Part shown: positions 1 to 12,702 of the stretch, piece after piece
Numbering within the stretch: the stretch's first letter is position 1
Layout: the number at the start of each line of letters is the position of its first letter
Assembly: GCA_963662155.1 (NCBI GenBank)
Contig: OY759264.1
Coordinates: 10,431,931 to 10,495,930, forward strand
Length of the DNA stretch: 64,000 nt
Source: Lamellibrachia columna
Taxonomy: Eukaryota > Annelida > Polychaeta > Sabellida > Siboglinidae
Direction of reading: 5' to 3'
Made by a program: the position numbers and the translations under genes
The notes under the pieces: generated by a model
Database searches by the model: none
Told to the model about the DNA's origin: nothing
Seen by the model: the letters and a program-made list of their open reading frames with translations, nothing else

Positions 1-1585
1 GGACAACGTACAACGGGAGCCCACCAGGACCGTGCACGGTACGAGTGTGGACAATTTGTTAGTAGTAACTGAAAGTGGTTGTGAAGCACGCACATTTTTA
101 TGAGAAACATCTGGTGGTGTTTTGATAGAGTAATTTAGACACTAAGACGCCATATATAAGGACAAACGTAGTGAGATAATAAAAAAATCATTGCAGCTTT
201 ATGACAAATCGTACCTAAGGGGCCATTTTGTACGTAGTTCTCCTGTTAGGTAATTAGAATGTGCACATGCTAGATTCGAATAGAATCGAAAGCAAATATT
301 TTACAATGTTACTCTGCAGAGACATTGTGCTAGACCTATGTTCTTTCATTATATGGCAGAGTTGTGTGTGCGAGGTTTGCATAATTGTTGTTTTAACAAC
401 ACAATCACGAACATGCCAGTATTAAGATTTATGCGCAGAGATGATGCATCTGCAGTTGATTCTTCGAAATATCGAAGACGTCCGCGAGATTGCGAATTCG
501 CCAGACGGGAAATGAATGACGGTCTGCTTCGCTGCTATTTTTTTTTTATTCGTGTTTTTCCTTCACTCATGGGTGATCATGCGTGACGACGGTCGATACG
601 CTAAATGATGAAACATGTGCTCTGCTCGGACACGCAGTTTGCCGCTGTATTGATCGGATTTTTTAAAGGCAAGAACAGAGTTGTTTGTGTGAAGATGGGA
701 TAGTGCGTAGTGGGAATAAAACATCAGCACTAGAAAATGAATAATGTTCTGTAACGATGTTTCAAAATGAAATAGTTATAGAATTAGGTATAGTATATCG
801 CACTGAGGTTGACTTTATACACGATGGTGACTGTGCATGCTAGCGTGTGTGCTAGCGTGCGTGCTAGCGTGCGTGCGTGCGTGCGCGGGTGGCGTGCGTG
901 ATTACGTGCGTCAGTTGGAAGTACAAACGTCTGATTTTGTTCATCTTAAAACATGTTATAAAGTATAAAGTATAAACTATACACATTCTAACGTCTGACA
1001 GCACAAATGTGTTCGACAATTTCCCATATAATTTGACGGTTCTCTGTTTAATTTGAATGTTTCGACTCGAATATAATGGTTACATTGCAAGCTGAACGGC
1101 AAGGTCGATATTCGTAAACAGACATCGGTCAAATTATATATTTTAATTGTAATTCATTAAAGCACATTTGGACGATCAAATGCCACGATTTTACGACAAA
1201 TCGACCAAACTTTGTACCCTTAGCAGTAATCCCAACTTACCCCATCATTATTTCAATGATTGTCAAGAACGCTCTTAATTTCAACTGCGTAAAATTGTGT
1301 ATAGTATTTTGTGTTGAAATTTGACTACACACGCGTTTTTTGTGTGGAACTCTCTCAAGTCTTTCAGGTGCACAAATGCTTTGTGTAGCAATTCATCAAG
1401 AGCAATGGTATCGACCTTCCTACCAGGCTAACAGCACCAATCGTTTACACCACTCCGCCATCCGTCCGTTTTGAATTTATATTCAAGTTGTGGCCGTTGT
1501 GATAAGGCACAGTGTGGTTTAACACTGTTTCTGCGTTCCAGATGTCTCCGATGACCACGCCTTCTGACTGCAACCGCTGACCGCC
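1..1585. other. Upstream non-coding region with a short GCGTG microsatellite
   Basis: I see no convincing gene here. The open frames are short and of low complexity. A degenerate GCGTG/TAGC microsatellite occupies about 838-900. The remainder is AT-rich until about 1500, where the base composition rises into the GC-rich gene that follows. Confidence 0.5.
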
Positions 1586-2803
1586 ATGCATCCGGTCGCC
1601 ACCGATTTCGGCATCAAGTCGACGAGTGAGTGCTCCGACCCGCCGCCAGGTGGCGATGTCGGCGGTGGCTTTCTGCACGATTGCCTGCCATTCGCCGTCG
1701 CCTCCACGGTAACGGTTGCCATAGCGACATTCAATCTGATCAGCGACTGGCTCGCCTACCGCGCCATCTTGCGGCTCGACATTCCGGCGCATGCGCGGGC
1801 TGTATACAACCGGACGTGCGCAGCTGACACGACTTCGCTGGACCTACATTGCAACGTGCAGATCCTACCGGATGTGTATTTCGCGTTCTGCGTCGCGGCG
1901 TCGTTCGCGTACTTCCTCAGTCTCGTGCGATATGGTGCCGCTTTCCGGAAGAAGCGAAAGAACTTCATCGACCGCATGGATGGCGTGCCTGTCAAGCGCC
2001 CCCTGTGGGATCGCCACGGCGACGAGGTGATGTTGCTAAGCATGCTGGTCGTAGAAGACCTCCCCATATCATGCGTGCTGCTGGCGCTACAAATCGCCAT
2101 CAACTGTGACTTCTACTTGCCGCCTAGGCGGCGCTATATTCGTCGTGTCGGTCGCCGGCACGTGCGCAAGCGTCGCGTGGAAGCTCATGCGCGTCGCGTG
2201 GAAGGCGCGACACGCCCGTCGTCGCGCGCCGCGCGTTCTCAGCGGCGCGCTACTTGTCGCGTCGCTCGCGGTCGTCGCGCTCAATCTGACTATGCTGACG
2301 TCGTCCGGGCGTCACAACGTTCCGGAGCGGTTCCTCAACATCGACAAGATCGCCATCGACCGCTGGATCGACACGGAGAACATCGTATTTGCTCACATGG
2401 ATAACATGCGGACAGAACCGAGCGATGGGTGGTCGCGACAGCACGACGCGTGTCGCGATTTTCCCCGCGTCGCCGCCGTCAAAGACATCCTCCATTCGCC
2501 CGACACCGTCGTTGTGCGCCACCTGGCGTGCGAACAGAAACACATGTCGTTCAGGGCATATTTCCACCAACGACACCAGAGGACGGGCCGCCGAGGTGGC
2601 TCCTGTGTAGTTGTCTTTCATTTCTTGTACTCGACACGTCATCGGACATATTCTACAACTACGGATACAGGTTTGTCCGTCCGAACAACGAGGGCGGGGC
2701 GCCTGCTGGCCGCCGCGGACTGACGAGTCCGCGGAAAATGACGTCACCGGTGACGCAAAGAACTCGACAATTCCCGCCGCGAAGATTCGCCATTCGCCGA
2801 TAG
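1586..2803 (+). CDS. Putative multi-pass membrane protein, single exon with apparent frameshift(s)
   Basis: I do not recognise the family. From the ATG at 1586 the frame encodes a hydrophilic N-terminus (residues 1-30) and three likely membrane segments at about residues 35-54, 98-117 and 148-172. Between the first two are an N-glycosylation sequon (NRT, 75-77) and several cysteines. The loop before the third segment is basic, followed by WDRHGDEV and VVEDLP. At about 2120-2140, right at the perfect 12-bp palindrome CCGCCTAGGCGG, this frame turns into arginine-rich low-complexity sequence. Hydrophobic coding continues in another frame, with two further membrane segments at about 2130-2190 and 2240-2300, then a loop of ordinary protein composition to about 2600. 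From about 2600 the original frame again looks better (FYNYGYRFVRPNN) and ends at the stop 2801-2803. The region is GC-rich and CpG-rich, unlike its surroundings. Two compensating single-base sequence errors, or a decaying gene, would explain this. The exact 3' end is uncertain. Confidence 0.5.
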
Positions 2804-4832
<2,029 letters not shown>

Positions 4833-7456
4833 CACTCATCATTGGACCTGCCAGCACTGCAAGTGAGCCTTCCGCTCCAATGCTGGTCTCGCCTCCCACA
4901 CCAGACAAAGACACCACTCATCATTGGACCTGCCAGCACTGCAAGCGTGCCTTCCCCTCCAATGCTGGTCTCGCCTCCCACACCAGACACATACACCACT
5001 CATCATTGGACCTGCCAGCACTGCAAGCGTGCCTTCCGCTCCAATGCTGGTCTCGCCTCCCACACCAGACAAAGACCTCACTCATCATTGGACCTGCCAG
5101 CACTGCAAGCGTGCCTTCCGCCCCAATGCTGGTCTCGCCTCCCACACCAGACAAAGACCCCACTCATCATTGGACCTGCCAGCACTGCAAGCGTGCCTTC
5201 CGCTCCTATGCTGGTCTCGCCTCCCACACCAGACAAAGACCTCACTCATCATTGGACCTGCCAGCACTGCAAGCGTGCCTTCCGCCCCAATGCTGGTCTC
5301 GCCTCCCACACCAGACAAAGACCCCACTCATCATTGGACCTGCCAGCACTGCAAGCGTGCCTTCCGCCCCAATGCTGGTCTCGCCTCCCACACCAGACAC
5401 ATACACCACTCATCATTGGACCTGCCAGCACTGCAAGCGTGACTTCCGCTCCAATGCTGGTCTCGCCTCCCACACCAGACAAATACCTCACTCATCATTG
5501 GACCTGCCAGCACTGCAAGCGTGCCTTCCGCCCCAATGCTGGTCTCGCCTCCCACACCAGACACATACACCACTCATCATTGGACCTGCCAGCACTGCAA
5601 GCGAGCCTTCCGCTCCAATGCTGTTCTCGCCTCCCACACCAGACAAAGACCCCACTCATCATTGGACCTGCCAGCACTGCAAGCGAGCCTTCCGCTCCAA
5701 TGCTGGTCTCGCCTCCCACACCAGACAAAGACACCACTCATCATTGGACCTGCCAGCACTGCAAGCGTGCCTTCCGCTCCAATGCTGGTCTCGCCTCCCA
5801 CACCAGACAAAGACCCCACTCATCATTGGACCTGCCAGCACTGCAAGCGTGCCTTCCGCTCCAATGCTGGTCTCGCCTCCCACACCAGACAAAGACCTCA
5901 CTCATCATTGGACCTGCCAGCACTGCAAGCGTGCCTTCCGCCCCAATGCTGGTCTCGCCTCCCACACCAGACAAAGACCCCACTCATCATTGGACCTGCC
6001 AGCACTGCAAGCGAGCCTTCCGCTCCAATGCTGGTCTCGCCTCCCACACCAGACAAAGACCTCACTCATCATTGGACCTGCCAGCACTGCAAGCGTGCCT
6101 TCCGCCCCAATGCTGGTCTCGCCTCCCACACCAGACAAAGACCCCACTCATCATTGGACCTGCCAGCACTGCAAGCGAGCCTTCCGCTCCAATGCTGGTC
6201 TCGCCTCCCACACCAGACAAAGACCCCACTCATCATTGGACCTGCCAGCACTGCAAGCGAGCCTTCCGCTCCAATGCTGGTCTCGCCTCCCACGCCAGAC
6301 AAAGACACCACTCATCATTGGACCTGCCAGCACTGCAAGCGAGCCTTCCGCTCCAATGCTGGTCTCGCCTCCCACGCCAGACACATACACCACTCATCAT
6401 TGGACCTGCCAGCACTGCAAGCGAGCCTTCCGCTCCAATGCTGGTCTCGCCTCCCACACCAGACAAAGACCCCACTCATCATTGGACCTGCCAGCACTGC
6501 AAGCGTGCCTTCCGCTCCAATGCTGGTCTCGCCTCCCACACCAGACAAAGACCCCACTCATCATTGGACCTGCCAGCACTGCAAGCGTGCCTTCCGCTCC
6601 AATGCTGGTCTCGCCTCCCACACCAGACAAAGACACCACTCATCATTGGACCTGCCAGCACTGCAAGCGAGCCTTCCGCTCCAATGCTGGTCTCGCCTCC
6701 CACGCCAGACACATACACCACTCATCATTGGACCAGCCAGCACTGCAAGCGAGCCTTCCGCTCCAATGCTGGTCTCGCCTCCCACACCAGACAAAGACCC
6801 CACTCATCATTGGACCTGCCAGCACTGCAAGCGTGCCTTCCGCTCCAATGCTGGTCTCGCCTCCCACACCAGACAAAGACCCCACTCATCATTGGACCTG
6901 CCAGCACTGCAAGCGTGCCTTCAGCCCCAATGCTGGTCTCGCCTCCCACACCAGACAAAGACCCCACTCATCATTGGACCTGCCAGCACTGCAAGCGAGC
7001 CTTCCGCTCCAATGCTGGTCTCGCCTCCCACACCAGACAAAGACCCCACTCATCATTGGACCTGCCAGCACTGCAAGCGAGCCTTCCGCTCCAATGCTGG
7101 TCTCGCCTCCCACACCAGACAAAGACCCCACTCATCATTAGACCTGCCAGCACTGCAAGCGAGCCTTCCGCTCCAATGCTGGTCTCGCCTCCCACACCAG
7201 ACAAAGACCCCACTCATCATTAGACCTGCCAGCACTGCAAGCGAGCCTTCCGCTCCAATGCTGGTCTCGCCTCCCACACCAGACAAAGACCCCACTCATC
7301 ATTAGACCTGCCAGCACTGCAAGCGAGCCTTCCGCTCCAATGCTGGTCTCGCCTCCCACACCAGACAAAGACCCCACTCATCATTAGACCTGCCAGCACT
7401 GCAAGCGAGCCTTCCGCTCCAATGCTGGTCTCGCCTCCCACACCAGACAAAGACAC
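4833..7456 (+). repeat. 82-bp tandem array (32 units) with a C2H2 zinc-finger reading frame
   Basis: Units begin at 4833 and recur every 82 bp. The unit start at 7375 is exactly 31 periods later, so 31 consecutive units carry no net indel. In one frame each unit reads WTCQHCKRAF followed by RSNAGLASHTRQ and then His, a C-x2-C-x12-H-x5-H pattern resembling single C2H2 fingers found in some invertebrate LINE proteins. Because 82 is not a multiple of 3, any reading frame passes through all three unit frames every 246 bp. None of the three + frames has a stop until the last few units, giving overlapping open frames of over 700 codons in different registers. Units differ by a few substitutions, such as CCGCTCC/CCGCCCC, AAGCGTG/AAGCGAG and AAAGACC/CATACAC. 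The last four unit junctions share a TTGG to TTAG change that creates a stop. It looks like a satellite seeded by a coding fragment, not a multi-finger protein gene. Confidence 0.9.
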
Positions 7457-9179
7457 CCCACGGCTTGTCTTCCTCCATCACGACGGACAGCCGATGATGA
7501 TGGCTAATGTTATTATGTTGTGTTTACGCATGCGATGCGAATGACGTCATTCGTGGCCTATGCCAGAGCACCAGCCTGTGGGACTTTTATCCTCGCGAGC
7601 CAGCGGTTGTGTGACTACCCATGGTCTTGTCCCCACGCAATGTATGGATGTCGCTGAATCACCTGTAGACAAATTCAAGGAAATTACCCGTCCGACCAGT
7701 GATGACGGTTCACAGTCAACTAAGTTCCCAGATGTTGAAAACTGAATGCGAGTAATATTATTGGTTAACGCAATAACTGACAAATACACGTTTTACTAGG
7801 GCTATACGCCAGGGGTATGGTGTAGTCAGCAGCCCCCCAGCTCGAGAGGATGGCGGGGGTTGAGTAGGCGCCTTAGCGATAACAGTGGCGCCACATGGTG
7901 GCTGGAATTAGCCACAGCTCAGTGGAACAATGTAGACTATCGGATGTCATGTATGAATGAATCATTGAACGTTTCAGTATTAAATGCGTTTGAAGGCATG
8001 CAAACGAACCCGTAGATAAGGGAGCTCTGTTTAGCTAAAGGCTGCACCGTAAGCACTTCGGGGTCAAGGGGTAAATCGGAGAGTAGTCCGTATAGTGCTA
8101 TCACACGCAGGCGGTGATGTGAATTTTGACTGCGGACCACAAATTGAAAAAACAGTAGACATTTTAGTAATAGTTGTCTAAGTGCAGGCGTATTAACTTC
8201 CCCAAACCGACTGTTGTTATTCACGATCGCTTGTTTCGACACGATCGAGAGAGTGGCATACTCCCAATTTAAATTAATAATTTAATTTAATCATTTAATT
8301 AATAATTTAATAAACCATACGCACGCACTCATTTCCTACACGTTACGCCCATTCCCTTCCGCTGACCGGACGTAGAACCTGGGAAGAGGACATATAATAG
8401 GAAATATGTGTCAGATGTCTACTGCAGGATTGTTTAATTGTCCCATGAGACGTGACGAGAATTTACGATACGCAGCCACGTTCTCGGAGGACCTGTAAAT
8501 TAACATCAGCACAAAGTACTGTAGTTTAAGTGACGCTCTTAACGTTGACGAACAAGCCGATTGAGGAGGATTTTAGTTTAAGCTGCCGTGTGGCTCGCAT
8601 GAAATAAGGCCGATTAGCCAGACAATTGTGTGATCACCGAGCGAGGAACACGTTTGTGGGGAATAGATTGAAACAGTAGGAATTGTCGCCTTGTGCGTTG
8701 ACGGTGATCGAAGCACGAGCGCACGCAAGAGGCTGCAATGTCTTGCCGACAGGGTTTGAACGGATAACTTGATTGAATATATGACATACTGCAAAGCTAA
8801 GATGTATTAAGGTTCTTATTTGAAACTGCATAACGTCTAGTGATTAGAGCATAGTTGTGAGAGGTGGGTGGGGGGGGGACTAGGCTATTTACCGTATCTC
8901 TGAAAATATAAACAGGAATTTCCTTTTTTCGTTGACCACGTGACCCCCTTGGAGTTCCTAAGCAGCTGAGCAGGATAAAAGGAAGGAACACGCGTGCAGT
9001 ATTGAGAGAAGAGGAAATATTCATTTATTGACATTGTAAGTAAACATCTCAGGCTGACAAAGTTCATTTATTTACAGAGTATGTAAACATTTCAGGCTGA
9101 CAACGTTTCCTTCTAAATCTTCAAGGAAAGGATAACCACACTGCCGTAGTCAAGCATGTTTATGTTCATGTTCATGTGG
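7457..9179. other. Intergenic sequence, no gene recognised
   Basis: A short open frame at 7560-7745 directly follows the zinc-finger satellite, but it has no recognisable domain and a longer competing frame on the other strand. An AT-rich stretch of TTAATTAATAATTTAA-type sequence occupies about 8263-8312. G-runs and C-runs occur near 7830 and 8870. I see nothing else to support. Confidence 0.4.
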
Positions 9180-10004
9180 AGAAGTGAGCCAGTCACAAAG
9201 GGGTGAAGTGAGCCACTCACACAGGGGAGAAGTGAGCCACTCACACAGGGGAGAGGTGAGCCAGTCACAAAGGGGAGAAGTGAGCCACTCACGCAGGGGA
9301 GAAGTGAGCCACTCACACAGGGGAGAGGTGAGCCAGTCACAAAGGGGAGAAGTGAGCCACTCACACAGGGGAGAAGTGCGTCACTCACACAGGGGAGAAG
9401 TGAGCCGCTCGCTCAGTGGAGAAGTGAGCCACTCACGCAGGGTGAAGTGAGCCATTCACACAGGGGAGAAGTGAGCCACTCATATAAAGCAGAAGTGGGT
9501 CACTCACACAGGGGAGAAGTGAGCCACTCACACAGGAGAGAAGTGAGCCACTCACACAGGGGAGAAGTGGGCAACTCACACAGGGAAGAAGTGGACCAGT
9601 CACACAGGGGAGAAGTGGACCACTCACACAGGGGAGAAGTGGGCAACTCACACAGGGAAGAAGTGGACCAGTCACACAGGGGAGAAGTGGACCACTCACA
9701 CAGGGGAGAAGTGAGCCACTCACACAGGGAGAAGTGAGCCACTCACACAGGGGAGAAGTGAGCCACTCACACAGGGGAGAAGTGAGCCACTCACACAGGG
9801 GAGAAGTGAGCCACTCACACAGGGGAGAAGTGAGCCACTCACACAGGGGAGAAGTGAGCCACTCACACAAGGGAGAAGTGAGCCACTCACACAGGGGAGA
9901 AGTGAGCCACTCACACAGGGAGAAGTGAGCCACTCACACAGGGGAGAAGTGAGCCACTCACACAGGGGAGAAGTGGGCAACTCACACAGGGGAGAAGTGA
10001 GCCA
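9180..10004 (+). repeat. 24-bp tandem satellite, about 34 units
   Basis: The unit is approximately GAAGTGAGCCACTCACACAGGGGA. Most spacings are 24 bp, with a few 23-bp units where one G of GGGG is missing (for example near 9442, 9728 and 9919). Variants GTCACAAAG, GTGGACCA and GTGGGCAA are interspersed as higher-order blocks near 9590-9710. The 24-bp length keeps frames open on both strands (an octapeptide SHSHRGEV on the + strand), but the 23-bp units break them. A single unit reappears at 12703-12730 at the start of the second segmental copy. Confidence 0.95.
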
Positions 10005-11161
10005 GTGGCCCACGTCTCCCACGGGATGACCCACATCTCCCTACTTTTGAAAAATCTTAGGGATCGGTCAGCTTTTTTATTTCAAAGGCCAAAATAATAT
10101 ATTTTAATGGATAGCACACGAATCAATATAAGCCGGGCTTAGTGTGGGTGATAATAGGGAACTGCTAATATAAAGCGTATGAACAATGTAAAAGACAGGC
10201 AAGGTACACTGATGGGTGTATATTGTACAGTGAACACAACACTAAAAAGACATCAGGTAGTTCCAATTCTAGGTCGTCGCGGGAAGACGGGAAGCAAAAG
10301 AAAAGGAGCGCTGCTACTCGCCAATAAATGTTCTCCCCCATCAGAGCGGGGCGGGCGGGGGGCAGGAAACCATCGGGCATAAGAGGAAAGCGCAAAAGGG
10401 GCTAATTTTGACCGAAACTCCTCTCAGAAATTCAATAGCGCAAAAAAGTTACCACCAATGTCAAAAAACGTAAAGAAAAATCGAAGAAGTCTTGAAAGGA
10501 ACTCTCAAAGTCGTCCTCTTGAAAGAGAACCAACGACCTTTCCAGGTTCTGTGCTGTCCCTTCCAGTGCCGCATTTGAATGCACTCGTCATTACTAAAGC
10601 CTGGTGATATTACTATTAGTAGTAATGCCTCAATTATAAACCTTAGAAGCTTGGTACAATCCGTGATCCTAAATACGTAGTACTATAGTATTATGTCCAG
10701 TGATGTAATATTGATTTCTCCATTATTGTCGACGATCTATCGACATATTCCTCTTTCGTACTGGAAACTGGTGCGTGCGATTTCTTTCCTAGCAGTTTAC
10801 ATTGAAGTCCTCCCGCCATGATAGATGGCAACCAATCAATTTCATGGATTTTGAGCGACATTTTTACTTTTTAATGAATTAAAATTCCGGGGGATTTTAA
10901 GTTTTTTGGCTTGATTATACATAACATCAGGAAACCCATATTCTCCGTAAAACTACATGCATGAAATGTTGTTTACAGTGCCGGATTAACCATGGTATAA
11001 GTTGTACCAGCCCCCCCCCCACACACACACCCCCCCACACAAAATCAATCGTAATCCATAATATTATGACAAACCACTTAGAGCCTGTCTTCGCCTCCCT
11101 TCAATCGGGCTCCGACCGCTGTTCAACTTCTGTGCTGTAGTCGTGAATATGACACCGCCTC

Positions 11162-12147
11162 AACGTGGCGTAGGGCGGACAGGGTGAAGAGAACGTCAAA
11201 CACACGTGTAATAACCTACAACGTGGCGTAGGGCGGACAGGGTGAAGAGAACGTCAAACACACGTGTAATAACCTACAACGTGGCGTAGGGCGGACAGGG
11301 TGAATAGAACGTCAAACACACGTGTAATAACCTACAACGTGGTGTAGGGCGGACAGGGTGAAGAGAACGTCAAACACACGTGTAATAACCTACAACGTGG
11401 CGTAGGGCGGACAGGGTGAATAGAACGTCAAACACACGTGTAATAACCTACAACGTGGTGTAGGGCGGACAGGGTGAATAGAACGTCAAACACACGTGTA
11501 ATAACCTACAACGTGGTGTAGGGCGGACAGGGTGAAGAGAACGTCAAACACACGTGTAATAACCTACAACGTGGTGTAGGGCGGACAGGGTGAATAGAAC
11601 GTCAAACACACGTGTAATAACCTACAACGTGGCGTAGGGCGGACAGGGTGAAGAGAACGTCAAACACACGTGTAATAACCTACAACGTGGCGTAGGGCGG
11701 ACAGGGTGAAGAGAACGTCAAACACACGTGTAATAACCTACAACGTGGCGTAGGGCGGACAGGGTGAATAGAACGTCAAACACACGTGTAATAACCTACA
11801 ACGTGGTGTAGGGCGGACAGGGTGAAGAGAACGTCAAACACACGTGTAATAACCTACAACGTGGCGTAGGGCGGACAGGGTGAAGAGAACGTCAAACACA
11901 CGTGTAATAACCTACAGCGTGGCGTAGGGCGGACAGGGTGAAGAGAACGTCAAACACACGTGTAATAACCTACAACGTGGCGTAGGGCGGACAGGGTGAA
12001 GAGAACGTCAAACACACGTGTAATAACCTACAACGTGGCGTAGGGCGGACAGGGTGAAGAGAACGTCAAACACACGTGTAATAACCTACAACGTGGCGTA
12101 GGGCGGACAGGGTGAAGAGAACGTCAAACACACGTGTAATAACCTAC
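11162..12147 (+). repeat. 58-bp tandem array, 17 units
   Basis: The unit begins AACGTGGCGTAGGGCGGACA and ends CACACGTGTAATAACCTAC. The array length of 986 bp is exactly 17 times 58. Units vary at two main sites, GGCGTAGG/GGTGTAGG and GAAGAG/GAATAG. Each unit carries the 8-bp palindrome ACACGTGT, which contains an E-box-type CACGTG. Units abut with no spacers. The second segmental copy has one unit (13879-13936), presumably the ancestral state. Confidence 0.97.
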
Positions 12148-12495
12148 GGACGAGACGTTTATGATAGAACTATATAATGTATTTTCTTGTGCGTATGCTT
12201 GTAATATGCCGTCGTCGACAACACTCTGTGAATGCTTGTGGCTATGCGCAAACATAGTTGAGTAAACGTTAAGGTATCATGATATTACATGTTATCTCCA
12301 TAGTCAATACCTCGCAACTCGGTCTTCGTCTTTCACTCATTCAGTATTAAAGGGCCCCCGCAAACATCGAAATTCCTTTGAGCATCAATGACCGTATCCC
12401 ACCGACCTGGCCGTTCCCCGTTCCTTAGCGGCGTCTGTGACGTAATTCCTTAGCGTTGACGCGACTCGTCCGCTGACGACATAAACACGTTTCCA

Positions 12496-12702
12496 GTGCG
12501 TAAGTTTGAATCATACTTGACATTGTTACCGGAGAGATTAAGAATTCTTTTCACTCAATTTAGGCTGGATAAAACAAAACTGCCTATTAAAACAGGCAGA
12601 TGGTTGAATGTTGATAGAAATGAAAGGTATTGTACTTTGTGTAATAGAAATAAAATTGGGGATGAATTTCATCTATTGTTTCAACGCGACACTTTAAGAG
12701 AC
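12496..12702 (+). pseudogene. LINE reverse transcriptase C-terminal remnant, copy 1
   Basis: The frame encodes a segment resembling the C-terminal zinc-binding tail of LINE proteins: LLPERLRIL, FRLDKTKLPIKTGRW, then CTLCNRNKIGDEFHLLFQR. In the family as I know it the last position of this C-x2-C...H...C motif is cysteine; here it is arginine. The frame ends by running into one 24-bp satellite unit at 12703, so it is a chimera created by the segmental duplication breakpoint. Confidence 0.75.

Noticed and set aside
9113..10034. Proteins made of SHSHRGEV or PLCEWLTS repeats
   Set aside because: They are open on both strands only because the satellite period is 24 bp; 23-bp units break them and no other domain is attached.
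11162..12147. CRISPR array
   Set aside because: The 58-bp units abut directly with no unique spacers and the genome is clearly eukaryotic.
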